From Alicyclobacillus sp. (GTDB lineage: Bacteria; Bacillota; Bacilli; Alicyclobacillales; Alicyclobacillaceae): a stretch of 36,384 nt of DNA. How positions within the stretch are numbered: the stretch's first letter is position 1; every line of letters starts with the position of its first letter. The DNA lies in contig JAILZF010000003.1 in NCBI GenBank assembly GCA_023512635.1, positions 1 to 36,384 on the forward strand, in the 5' to 3' direction. The translations under genes and the position numbers were made by a program. The notes under the pieces were generated by a model. That model saw nothing but the letters and a program-made list of their open reading frames with translations, was not told where the DNA came from and did no database searches. Of this stretch, positions 1-8,096 are shown one piece after another.

Positions 1-187
1 TGGTGAAACCCGCACCGGCCACAACATGCAGCACCACCGCCAGGTCTGACAGGTGAACCACCCCGCTGACGAGCAACAGGGCGGCACCGGCGGCCGCTGG
101 CACAGCCTCGTTGAGGTGACGCGGCCGCCACAAAATGCACACCACCACGCACAGCAAAAGGAGCGGAGACAGCCAGGCCGTCAGCAT
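1..187 (-). CDS. ArsB/NhaD-type ion permease, N-terminus only (runs off left edge)
   Basis: Reverse complement from ATG at 187 reads MLTAWLSPLLLLCVVVCILWRPRHLNEAVPAAAGAALLLVSGVVHLSDLAVVLHVVAGAGFT, which resembles the ArsB-like permease N-terminus (WRPRxLNEAVxAxxGAxLLL). Preceded by an AGGGAGGGGG RBS. Not listed in the ORF track because it has no stop in the window. Confidence 0.6.
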   Translation of the reverse strand, partial: MLTAWLSPLLLLCVVVCILWRPRHLNEAVPAAAGAALLLVSGVVHLSDLAVVLHVVAGAGFT

Positions 188-199
188 CGTCCCCCTCCC

Positions 200-346
200 T
201 TAACGCAAGCGGGTACTGCGCATGATCCGCTGCCGGTACGGCGTCCACAGCTGTCTCCACCGGGTCTGGCGGCCGGCAGCCGAGGCTGGCGCAAGCAGCC
301 ATACCAGCCCCAGACCGGCGGCCACCACCAGCACTACTTCCACCAT
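200..346 (-). CDS. small single-pass membrane protein (about 48 aa), upstream of the ArsB-like gene
   Basis: MVEVVLVVAAGLGLVWLLAPASAAGRQTRWRQLWTPYRQRIMRSTRLR; hydrophobic N-terminus and basic tail; GGGGGATG region upstream; 12 nt before the ArsB-like ATG. Confidence 0.4.
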   Translation of the reverse strand: MVEVVLVVAAGLGLVWLLAPASAAGRQTRWRQLWTPYRQRIMRSTRLR

Positions 347-440
347 GCGGCATCCCCCTCGTCCGCCCGGATTGGACAACATCCCAGGGCGGTTGCGTAC
401 ATTACCGTTATTCAGTGCCCTGACGAAGGGTGCGGGCAGT

Positions 441-464
441 AAAAAACCCATCGGTGAAAACCGA
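441..464 (-). terminator. short intrinsic terminator downstream of the repeat-protein gene
   Basis: On the minus strand TCGGT-TTTC-ACCGA is followed by TGGGTTTTTT. Confidence 0.5.
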
Positions 465-493
465 CAGGCTGGTCGTCGAGTGTCGATGAGGAC

Positions 494-763
494 TTAATGC
501 TTGTGGCCGTTGCTCTTGTGCTTGTGGCCGCCACTCTTGTGGCCGTTGCTCTTATGCTTGTTGCCGCCACTCTTGTGGCCGTTGCTCTTATGCTTGTTGC
601 CGCCACTCTTGTGCTCGTTTTTCTCGTTTTTCTTGTGCTTGTGGCCGCCGCTCTTATGGTGACCGCTGCCTTTTTCGAGTGACCATAGCTGTTGCAACTC
701 TTCCCGCACCATATTCCGGATGAGCTGTTGCAAACGCACCTTGCGCCGGTTTGTCTGCGCCAT
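494..763 (-). CDS. His/Lys/Ser/Gly-rich repeat protein, candidate spore-coat protein / CotH substrate
   Basis: MAQTNRRKVRLQQLIRNMVREELQQLWSLEKGSGHHKSGGHKHKKNEKNEHKSGGNKHKSNGHKSGGNKHKSNGHKSGGHKHKSNGHKH. Start at ATG 763 with GGAGGG RBS. Divergent from the CotH homolog. Confidence 0.75.
   Translation of the reverse strand: MAQTNRRKVRLQQLIRNMVREELQQLWSLEKGSGHHKSGGHKHKKNEKNEHKSGGNKHKSNGHKSGGNKHKSNGHKSGGHKHKSNGHKH
497..613 (-). repeat. about 3 tandem 36-bp (12-aa) repeats, HKSGG[N/H]KHKSNG
   Basis: Read directly: HKSGGNKHKSNG-HKSGGNKHKSNG-HKSGGHKHKSNG-HKH. Confidence 0.9.
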
Positions 764-876
764 CGCCAACCCTCCTACATACAATTTGGTACCAGACTAT
801 GGAGCCTGGAGCCGGCTTGCATAGGCAGGTGCGGCTGGAAACCTGCGTATTCCTGCGGGATAGGCAAAGGGGGGGG

Positions 877-1968
877 ATGCGGATGGACTTGCAGGTGGTG
901 CGGTTGACGTTATTGCCAGAGGACTGGCAGCGCCTGCAGGCAGACAAGCTGCCCTCGTGGGCCGCAGCTGAGTGGAGCCATCACGGCCAACGTGAACGGG
1001 TCTGGGTCCGCTTGCGGGGCAACCGAACCCGCTATAAACCAAAAAAATCTTACGACATCCGCACCTGCGCACGCACCTTCCATTTAAACGCTGAGTACGA
1101 CGACCCGGCGCTGCTGCGCAGTGCATTGGCGTTTTGGCTGTTTGAACAACTGGGTGTCGCCTGTCCGCGGACACAGCCCTGTTGGCTGCAGGTCAATGGC
1201 CAAGACCACGGCGTGTACTTGGCCATTGAAGGCGTCGATGCAGCCTTTTTTCGGCTCCGCCACCGCAGGTGCCAAGGTCTGTTTTACGCGGTCAACCACA
1301 ACGCGCACTTTGGTCTGTTCACAACCTCAGGACGGCTCAAACACCATCTATTGTCTGGGTATGAACAGGTGTTAGGCAAGCTCGCCGAGCGCCAAAGGCT
1401 GCAGCGTTTTCTGTTCGATCTGAACACCTTGCAAGGCGCCTCTCTGCAACGTTTTTTGGCCAAATCGCTCGACGTCCCTCAATACCTGGCCTGGCTAACG
1501 GGTGTGGTCTGTACCAGCCATGCTGACGGATTGACGCAAAACTACGCCTTATACACCTGCCGGGAACTCCCTCGTTACCGGATCATGCCGTGGGACTGTG
1601 AAGGCACGTGGGGACGTAACTGCTACGGGGAACCTTGCCCAGCCGACGTGGTCCCCGCGCGGGGGGATAACGTTCTGACCCGCCGGCTGTTGTCCGTCCC
1701 CACATGGCGCTCCGCCTATTGGCAAACGTTGCGGCAAGCGGTCCACCACTGGCTGCGCGAAGACGTCATCCTGCCCATCGCGGCCGCCTGGTTGCAGCGT
1801 GTAGTCCCCGCCCTCATGGCCGATCCCGCCCGTCCCCGACGGCCAGACTTGGTGGCGAGTGAACTGGCTACACTCCGCCAATACTTGGCCGAGCGCCGTC
1901 AATACCTGTTGTCCGCCCTGCCTGCTGCAGACCCAACCACAGGCCAACCTCAACGGGCGGGCGCCTGA
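877..1968 (+). CDS. cotH: CotH-family spore coat protein kinase
   Basis: ORF contains CotH-like sequence (VWVRLRGNRTRYKPKKSYDI..., GVYLAIEGVDAAFFRLR, HADGLTQNYALY, RIMPWDCEGTWGRN). G-rich RBS before ATG 877 (or ATG 883). Confidence 0.85.
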   Translation: MRMDLQVVRLTLLPEDWQRLQADKLPSWAAAEWSHHGQRERVWVRLRGNRTRYKPKKSYDIRTCARTFHLNAEYDDPALLRSALAFWLFEQLGVACPRTQPCWLQVNGQDHGVYLAIEGVDAAFFRLRHRRCQGLFYAVNHNAHFGLFTTSGRLKHHLLSGYEQVLGKLAERQRLQRFLFDLNTLQGASLQRFLAKSLDVPQYLAWLTGVVCTSHADGLTQNYALYTCRELPRYRIMPWDCEGTWGRNCYGEPCPADVVPARGDNVLTRRLLSVPTWRSAYWQTLRQAVHHWLREDVILPIAAAWLQRVVPALMADPARPRRPDLVASELATLRQYLAERRQYLLSALPAADPTTGQPQRAGA

Positions 1969-1982
1969 AGGCACCCGCCCGT
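1953..1982. terminator. strong hairpin containing the cotH stop codon, between convergent genes
   Basis: ACGGGCGGGCGCC-TGAA-GGCACCCGCCCGT, 12/13 paired; no T-run on either side. Confidence 0.6.
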
Positions 1983-2002
1983 CCATCGCACTCGGCAGAG
2001 AT

Positions 2003-3142
2003 TTACGCAAATAGCTGCTGTAACTCCAGCACATGAGAAAATACGTAGTCTGCGTTCAGTTGCTCAAACTGCGGCCGGGCTGCTTCTCCCTCCAGTCCGG
2101 TCAAGACTGCGGCAAAGCGGCAGCCTATGCTCTGCGCCGCCAAACGGTCTGCGACTGAATCACCGACAATCAGCACCCCGTCCGCCTCCGCCTGCGCCAG
2201 CGGCAACGGGTATGCCAACACCGCCGCAGCGTCCGCTGTCCCCAGGTAACTGCGCAGGTAGCTGAAAGGATGCGGCTTGGCCAACGGCGCACGGGACGGC
2301 AGCTGTGTCTCTGCCGCCAAGACATCACTGGCCGTCGTGATCCGCTGCCGCTCAAACCACTGCAGCCAACCAAGCTCGCTTAATGGCACACGCGTCTCAA
2401 TCTCCGGCCGGCCTGTGGCAATCCCCAGGCGTACCCCTAACTCCGTGAGTCGTTGCAAGAGCGCCGAAAACGCAGCGGGATCGACAATCGGCAACTCATC
2501 TTTCAGAAACCCACGTTTGCCAGGTTGCCGGGTTGCCGGGACATACTCGTCCCCCAAATACCACTCTTGGAAGGTCTCTTGCCCAACCTGCCAGAGATGA
2601 CGGCCTTCCGCAAACGCGGGCACAGAGGTCCCTGCAACAGACTGAAGACGCTGCTCCAATCCGGCAAACAGCTCGGCTTTGCTGCGGGCGTCCGCCAAAT
2701 CTGCAGCAAATGCAGCAAAGTCCGCCCGCCAAGGCAGTTGTACGCGGCGCACTTCGGCTCCCATGCGCTGCAACGCCATACGCGTCCAGCCTTCCGTCAG
2801 CAGCTCTGGCAGCTTGTCCACCGCCCCCGGCTCCCGCTCCACCCAGGCGGTGAGCAAGCGCGTCAATTGGTAGGCTACCTGCAGGTAGACCATGTCCCAG
2901 TTGGCGTTGACGCCACGGTCTTTCATCATGCGTAAGACGCGGTCGTCGGCAAACACCTCTCGGCGAATGCGGCGGATATCCGCCTCCGGTGGCGTCGGAT
3001 GGAAAGGAGGCACCCCGTCCGGCGGCAAGGCGAGGTACTGCGGGCTGTACAAAAGCTCATGCACCGTCAATGCAGAGGCGTCAAAGTACCGCTCTTCGCT
3101 GAGCATGACCCCGTCAATATCAAACAGCACTGTATGAAACAA
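2003..3142 (-). CDS. HAD-superfamily hydrolase
   Basis: N-terminal VLFDIDGVML (DxDGV motif), LGIATGRPE, AKPHPFSY, VLIVGDSVADRLAA. Confidence 0.85.
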   Translation of the reverse strand: MFHTVLFDIDGVMLSEERYFDASALTVHELLYSPQYLALPPDGVPPFHPTPPEADIRRIRREVFADDRVLRMMKDRGVNANWDMVYLQVAYQLTRLLTAWVEREPGAVDKLPELLTEGWTRMALQRMGAEVRRVQLPWRADFAAFAADLADARSKAELFAGLEQRLQSVAGTSVPAFAEGRHLWQVGQETFQEWYLGDEYVPATRQPGKRGFLKDELPIVDPAAFSALLQRLTELGVRLGIATGRPEIETRVPLSELGWLQWFERQRITTASDVLAAETQLPSRAPLAKPHPFSYLRSYLGTADAAAVLAYPLPLAQAEADGVLIVGDSVADRLAAQSIGCRFAAVLTGLEGEAARPQFEQLNADYVFSHVLELQQLFA

Positions 3143-3154
3143 CGCCTTGCCCCC

Positions 3155-4267
3155 TCAGCTAAAGCGGTGACGGAAGTCGTCCATGAATTCGCGCAGCCGT
3201 ACACATGCTTCATAGGGCACCGCATTGTACAGCGAAGCGCGCATACCGCCCACCGAGCGGTGACCACCCAGACCAATCAATCCGCGCGTCTTGGCCTCCT
3301 GCAAAAACTTGGCCTCCAACTCTGCATCCGCCAAACGGAAGGTGATGTTCATCAGCGAGCGGCAAGACGGCTCCGCTACACCCTGGTAAAAGCCGTGGCT
3401 TTGGTCGATGGCTTCGTAAATTAAGTTGGCTTTGGCGCGGTTGCGCTCGGCCATGGCGGATAAACCGCCTTGGCGCAAGGACCATTCTGCCACCAGTCCC
3501 ACCAAATAGACAGCAAAGGTTGGCGGGGTGTTGTACAGCGACTTGTTTTTCGCGTGGATTGCGTAACGCAGCATCGTTGGCAGGTTGCGCTGATTGGCTA
3601 TCTCTTCAGCCTGTTGCAGCCATGACTCCCGGACCAACACCACCGTCACGCCGCTTGGACCGATGTTTTTCTGCGCCCCTGCGTAAATCAGGTGGTAATC
3701 GGCAACGCGGAACGGCCGCGAGGCGATGTCGCTAGACATATCAGCCACCACCGGCACCGTCAGCCCGTGCGCCAAGTCTTGCCACTGTGTACCTTCGATG
3801 GTGTTGTTGCTAGTGATGTGGACGTACGCCGAGCCGGGCGCAGGTTGAAGGTCTCGCCAGGACGGGATGGTCCGGTATCCCCCCTCCTTGGTGCTCGCTG
3901 CGACTCGTGGCTGGCCCAATCGCTGTGCATCTTGCAAGGCTTTTTCCGACCAGCTGCCCGTTAACACGTAATCGGCCACACCGCCGGACGGCAAAAAGTT
4001 CATAGGCACCATGGCAAACTGAAGGCTCGCCCCGCCTTGCAGGAATAGCACCCGGTAATCGTCCGGGATGTCCAGCAACTGGCGCAGTGCCTCTTCAGCA
4101 CGCGCTTGAATCCCTTCATACTCTTTGCTGCGATGGCTCATTTCCAACACGGACAAGCCACAGCCGCCCCAGTTCAGCAACTCGGCCTGCGCTTGCTGCA
4201 ACACCTCATCCGGCAACGCCGCCGGGCCCGGGTTAAAATTGCACACATCCTGCCGCGCGTTGGTCAA
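3155..4267 (-). CDS. serC: phosphoserine aminotransferase
   Basis: NFNPGPAALPDEVL, VLEMSHRSKEY, YRVLFLQGGASLQFAMVPMN, YAGAQKNIGPSGVTVVLVR. Likely TTG start at 4267 after AGGAGGGG; the ORF-track GTG at 4288 overlaps serA. Confidence 0.95.
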   Translation of the reverse strand: MTNARQDVCNFNPGPAALPDEVLQQAQAELLNWGGCGLSVLEMSHRSKEYEGIQARAEEALRQLLDIPDDYRVLFLQGGASLQFAMVPMNFLPSGGVADYVLTGSWSEKALQDAQRLGQPRVAASTKEGGYRTIPSWRDLQPAPGSAYVHITSNNTIEGTQWQDLAHGLTVPVVADMSSDIASRPFRVADYHLIYAGAQKNIGPSGVTVVLVRESWLQQAEEIANQRNLPTMLRYAIHAKNKSLYNTPPTFAVYLVGLVAEWSLRQGGLSAMAERNRAKANLIYEAIDQSHGFYQGVAEPSCRSLMNITFRLADAELEAKFLQEAKTRGLIGLGGHRSVGGMRASLYNAVPYEACVRLREFMDDFRHRFS

Positions 4268-4284
4268 CGCCTTCCCCTCCTGCC

Positions 4285-5871
4285 TCACAATTCGATGCTT
4301 CGGATGGTACGAATACCGTCAATCCGTCCAATTTCAGACAATACATCCGCCGGGACCGGCTTATCGACAGACAACAGCATCACCGCATCTCCGCCTGTCC
4401 CTTGCCGGCCAACCTGCATGGAACCGATGTTAATATCCGCTTGCCCGAGAATCATGCCTATGCGGCCAATCATACCCGGCCGGTCCAAGTGTTCAGTGTA
4501 AATCATATGGCCGTCCGGCAGCGCGTCGATTCGGTAATCGTCAATCAACACAATGCGCGGTCCGGCACCGTTGTACAGCGTCCCCGCGACCCGGCGGCGG
4601 CCCTGCGGTGTGGCTGCGGAAACCGACAACAGCGTGGTGTAAACCGGGCTTTTCGGTTGCTTCACCTCGCGCACCGTGATGCCTGCCGCCTCGGCCAAGG
4701 CTGGAGCGTTGACGTAGTTGACCTCATCCCCATAGCGCTGACCGAGCAACCCTTTCAGCACCGTCCGCGACAAGAACGACACCTCTTGCTGTGCCAATTC
4801 TCCGCCATAGGCAATTTCGATGTCGGACAGCGCCCCTGGAGCCAGCTGGCCGAGCAACAAACCCAGTTTTTCTCCGAGTGTCAAAAACGGCTCGAGGTAG
4901 TCTTTAAGGTCTTTGTCCAGCGACGGCAGGTTCACCGCGTTGCGGAACGGCCGCCCGAGCAGAACATTGGCCACTTCTTCGGCAACCACAATGGCCACAT
5001 TCAACTGTGCCTCTTCCGTCGACGCTCCCAGGTGCGGCGTGAACACGACATTGGGAAACTGGCGCAGCGGGTGGTCAGCAGGCAACGGTTCCTCCTCGTA
5101 CACGTCCAGCGCAGCCCCCGCCACCTTGCCACTGGCCAACGCCTCACACAACGCCTGCTCGTCGATGATCCCGCCGCGGGCGCAGTTGACCACCCGGACC
5201 CCGTCCTTCATGCGCGCAAACATCCGCGCGTCTATCAAGTGCCGCGTCTCCTTGGTCAGCGGCGTATGAACGGTCAAAAAGTCGGCCACCGCCACGGCTT
5301 CCGCCAGTTCAGCCCGGCGAATGCCCAGCTGTTTCGCGCGCTCTTCCGTCAAAAATGGGTCGTATCCGTAAACCTCCATGTGGAACGCCTTGGCGCGTTT
5401 GGCCACCTCTGTCCCAATCCGGCCCATCCCCACTACAGCCAGGGTCTTACCCGCCAACTCTACACCAACAAACGATTTGCGGTCCCATTTGCCGCTTTTG
5501 ACCGTTGCGTGTGCCTGTGGGATGTGGCGGGCCATCGCAATCATCATGGCGAACGTGTGCTCGGCGGCGGAAATGGTGTTGCCGTCCGGGGCGTTCACCA
5601 CCACGACGCCGCGCCGCGTCGCAGCGTTGACATCGATGTTATCTACACCGACCCCCGCCCGTCCCACGACTTTCAAGCGGCGAGCCGCAGCCAGGACACG
5701 TTCCGTGACCTTCGACGCAGAACGCACCAGCAGTGCGTCGGCATCCTGCACCGCTTCCGCCAGTTCAGCTTCGGAAAGGCCCGTACGAACCTCGATTTCG
5801 ACGTTGGGAATCACGTTAAGTTTCTCCAGGCCCTGACTGGAGATGTCGTCGGCCACCAAGACTTTCACCAC
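4285..5871 (-). CDS. serA: D-3-phosphoglycerate dehydrogenase with C-terminal ASB/ACT regions
   Basis: VKVLVADDISSQGLEKL, VVGRAGVGVDNIDVNAATRRGVVVVNAPDGNTISAAEHTFAMM, GMGRIGTEVAKRAKAF, C-terminal ACT-like region. Start GTG 5871 or 5868 preceded by GAGGAGGG; the ORF-track start at 6165 lies in the leader and is unlikely. Confidence 0.95.
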   Translation of the reverse strand: MVKVLVADDISSQGLEKLNVIPNVEIEVRTGLSEAELAEAVQDADALLVRSASKVTERVLAAARRLKVVGRAGVGVDNIDVNAATRRGVVVVNAPDGNTISAAEHTFAMMIAMARHIPQAHATVKSGKWDRKSFVGVELAGKTLAVVGMGRIGTEVAKRAKAFHMEVYGYDPFLTEERAKQLGIRRAELAEAVAVADFLTVHTPLTKETRHLIDARMFARMKDGVRVVNCARGGIIDEQALCEALASGKVAGAALDVYEEEPLPADHPLRQFPNVVFTPHLGASTEEAQLNVAIVVAEEVANVLLGRPFRNAVNLPSLDKDLKDYLEPFLTLGEKLGLLLGQLAPGALSDIEIAYGGELAQQEVSFLSRTVLKGLLGQRYGDEVNYVNAPALAEAAGITVREVKQPKSPVYTTLLSVSAATPQGRRRVAGTLYNGAGPRIVLIDDYRIDALPDGHMIYTEHLDRPGMIGRIGMILGQADINIGSMQVGRQGTGGDAVMLLSVDKPVPADVLSEIGRIDGIRTIRSIEL

Positions 5872-5972
5872 GTCGCCCTCCTCGTCTCTTCCTGTCCGCC
5901 TGCATGGCGGTAAGCCGCGGCCAGCGCGCCACAGCCTTGTCCCAGCTGCAGCAACACGCATTCTGCACAAAA

Positions 5973-6134
5973 GGCCGCCCGAACCCTCTCCACACAGCGT
6001 GGAGTGCCCAGGCGGCCGGCTTGGTTGCAGTTCGCACTCCCCCGAGGTTTTCCTCGTTTTCCGCCAGTCATGCGAACCGTGTCGAATGGCGCTAGCTTTC
6101 TTCCAGCGTACTGACCCGGCGCGCTCCCTGTCAA
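5973..6134 (-). promoter_or_regulatory. candidate promoter plus structured attenuator-like leader of serA
   Basis: Minus strand: TTGACA (6134-6129), 18 bp, TACGCT (6110-6105); hairpin CGAGG-AAAA-CCTCG (6056-6043); GGAGTGC (6040-6034) can pair with GCACTCC (6007-6001); the latter overlaps CTCCAC/GTGGAG (6004-5999 / 5993-5988) nested in GGCCGCC/GGCGGCC (6017-6011 / 5979-5973), followed by TTTT. Confidence 0.5.
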
Positions 6135-6195
6135 TCACTGCACTCCGCCTGAAAACGCTCTCCAATTCGACAGATTTGTGACAACCCCTGCCGCC

Positions 6196-7185
6196 TTACA
6201 TCCCTGCCTGCCCTGAGCCATGGGACGCCTCCGCCAGGTGAACAGCCTCAGCCGCGCACAACAGCGAAGGGTTGTGGGGCGTACTGGCGTCCTCCGCCTG
6301 CAGCGTAACATGGCCTATGCCCAAGTGCAGCAAGCGGTGTTCTACCTCACCTAAAATCGCCTGGCTTTCGCGCACCGTCAGGTTGCCGTCAATCACCAGG
6401 TGACAAGATAACGCATTGCGACCGCTGCTAATGGACCAGACGTGGATGTCGTGCACCCCGTGCACACCGGGAACAGACTTGACGGCTGCCACCACCTGCT
6501 GTAGTTCTATTCCCGCCGGCATCCCCTCCATCAAAATGTGCACCGTCTGCCGCAAGACCCGCCATGCCCCCCAGGCAATCAGCACAGCAATGCCTGCACT
6601 CAACAGCGGATCTAGTGCATACCAGCCGGTGACCGACATGGCCAGGGCAGCCACCACCACCGCCGCGGACGCCGCCGCATCCCCAACCATGTGCAGCACC
6701 GCACTGCGCACGTTAAGGTCGTGCTCGTGCCGCAAACTCAGTGCGAGATACAGGTTGACCATCAGGCTTAGGAGGGCACCCGCCAACATCCACCCGCCGG
6801 CCACCGGTTGCGGGTGTTGCAGCCGGCGGTACGCCTCAACCACGATAAAAAGGGTGACTGCGAGCAGCGTCAGACCATTCAAGAGCGCTGCCAAAATCCC
6901 TGAACGGTGGTAACCAAACGTCAAGCGCGGGTTGGCCGGCCGTTGTGCCTGCTGCAATGTGTACCATGACAACCCAATAGCCCCGAGATCGGTAAGGACA
7001 TGGCCTGCGTCGGACCACAACGCTAAGCTGTGCGCCAGCCACCCAGCTGCAATCTCCGCAGCCAAGACCAGCAAAGTCAGCCAAAACGCCCGTTGCATTT
7101 TCCCTGCAGGCGCATGTGCGTGACCCCAGGGCCCGTGAGTATGACCCGCGTGCGTGTGGTTGTGATGATGCTCAGACATGCCCAT
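6196..7185 (-). CDS. cation diffusion facilitator (CzcD/ZitB-type) metal efflux protein
   Basis: His-rich N-terminus HEHHHNHTHAGHTHG-like, SLALWSDAGHVLTDLGAIGLSW, VGDAAASAAVVVAAL, MEGMPAGIELQQV. Confidence 0.9.
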   Translation of the reverse strand: MGMSEHHHNHTHAGHTHGPWGHAHAPAGKMQRAFWLTLLVLAAEIAAGWLAHSLALWSDAGHVLTDLGAIGLSWYTLQQAQRPANPRLTFGYHRSGILAALLNGLTLLAVTLFIVVEAYRRLQHPQPVAGGWMLAGALLSLMVNLYLALSLRHEHDLNVRSAVLHMVGDAAASAAVVVAALAMSVTGWYALDPLLSAGIAVLIAWGAWRVLRQTVHILMEGMPAGIELQQVVAAVKSVPGVHGVHDIHVWSISSGRNALSCHLVIDGNLTVRESQAILGEVEHRLLHLGIGHVTLQAEDASTPHNPSLLCAAEAVHLAEASHGSGQAGM

Positions 7186-7427
7186 CCCCTTCGCTGCCGC
7201 CCGCTGCTGGCAGCCTCGCCGGAGCGGGCCCGCCTTTGCCGACCATTATACCTGAGTATCCCCGGTTTGTCGGTCGGCAGCCGCATCATCCTGGGGCCCA
7301 ACCCCTTTTCAGGGACACTCCCCTGTCCCGTCCAATTCCCCACTCCCTAGTTGCCGATGGATGAGGTGTCTGCAGTATCCTCCGCGGTCCGGACCTCATA
7401 GGCTGATGCCAGGAAGGGGGATGCAGG

Positions 7428-8096
7428 GTGTACGGATACGGACACGTCTATCCACTGGGGCAAGTTCTTGCCACCAATCCACCGGTACGAGAAGTCACCG
7501 CGGTTGGTATGCCAGCCGTCAGCACGACGGCAGCGGTGGGCGCGCATGCTATCCTGGTGGGTGAAATCACCGTAGACGAAGAGGTGTTTATCGGTTTTCA
7601 CGCCACCTTGCGCGCCGACTCAGCCGCCCCGTTTTACATCGGAAAACGCACCAATCTGCAGGATTTTGTACTTTTACACTGTCATCCCGGTCAACACATA
7701 GACGTCGGCGGGGTGGCGTATGGTGTGTACATCGAGGGCGCGGTCAGTGTGTTGCACCACGCGGCCGTCCACGGCCCTGTCTTTGTTGGCCAAGGCACGT
7801 TCATCGGACAACACGCCTCGATTTACGGGGCTCACATCGGCCGCCACTGTGTCATCATGCATAACGCCACCGTGACCCAGCACGTGCGCATTCCAGATGG
7901 CCGCTACATCGCTCCAGGCCAAGCGGTGTATACCCAGGCACAGGCAGATGCGCTGCCACCCGTCCCGCCTGAGTTGCGCACCTTAAACGCGGAAATTGTC
8001 GATCACTACAACCGCCTGAGGCGTTCCTACCTGCAGCACACCCCTTTATTCATGACAGTGACGGGGGTTCCTGCCGCCATGGCACCGGGTCGTTGA
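7428..8096 (+). CDS. gamma-class carbonic anhydrase-like (CcmM/Cam-type left-handed beta-helix) protein
   Basis: Hexapeptide repeats: VGAHAILVGEITVDEEVFIGFHATLRADSAAPFYIGKRTNLQDFVLLHCHPG, VYIEGAVSVLHHAAVHGPVFVGQGTFIGQHASIYGAHIGRHCVIMHNATV. GTG start with AAGGGGG RBS. Confidence 0.8.
   Translation: MYGYGHVYPLGQVLATNPPVREVTAVGMPAVSTTAAVGAHAILVGEITVDEEVFIGFHATLRADSAAPFYIGKRTNLQDFVLLHCHPGQHIDVGGVAYGVYIEGAVSVLHHAAVHGPVFVGQGTFIGQHASIYGAHIGRHCVIMHNATVTQHVRIPDGRYIAPGQAVYTQAQADALPPVPPELRTLNAEIVDHYNRLRRSYLQHTPLFMTVTGVPAAMAPGR

Noticed and set aside
497-682. Plus-strand ORF MLVAVALVLVAATLVAVALMLVAAT..., looks like a repeated transmembrane protein
   Set aside because: It is the antisense of the HKS/G repeat gene; the minus-strand frame has a clear RBS, start and terminator.
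4402-5913. 503-aa plus-strand ORF
   Set aside because: Entirely antisense to serA (clear D-3-phosphoglycerate dehydrogenase); composition typical of GC-driven spurious ORFs.
5872-6134. Serine T-box in the serA leader
   Set aside because: No TGGNACCGCG T-box sequence seen; kept only as an unclassified attenuator candidate.
5872-6165. N-terminal extension of serA in the ORF track (MESVFRRSAVIDRE...)
   Set aside because: Translation lacks homology-like content and covers the structured leader; a GTG with RBS sits at the expected SerA N-terminus.
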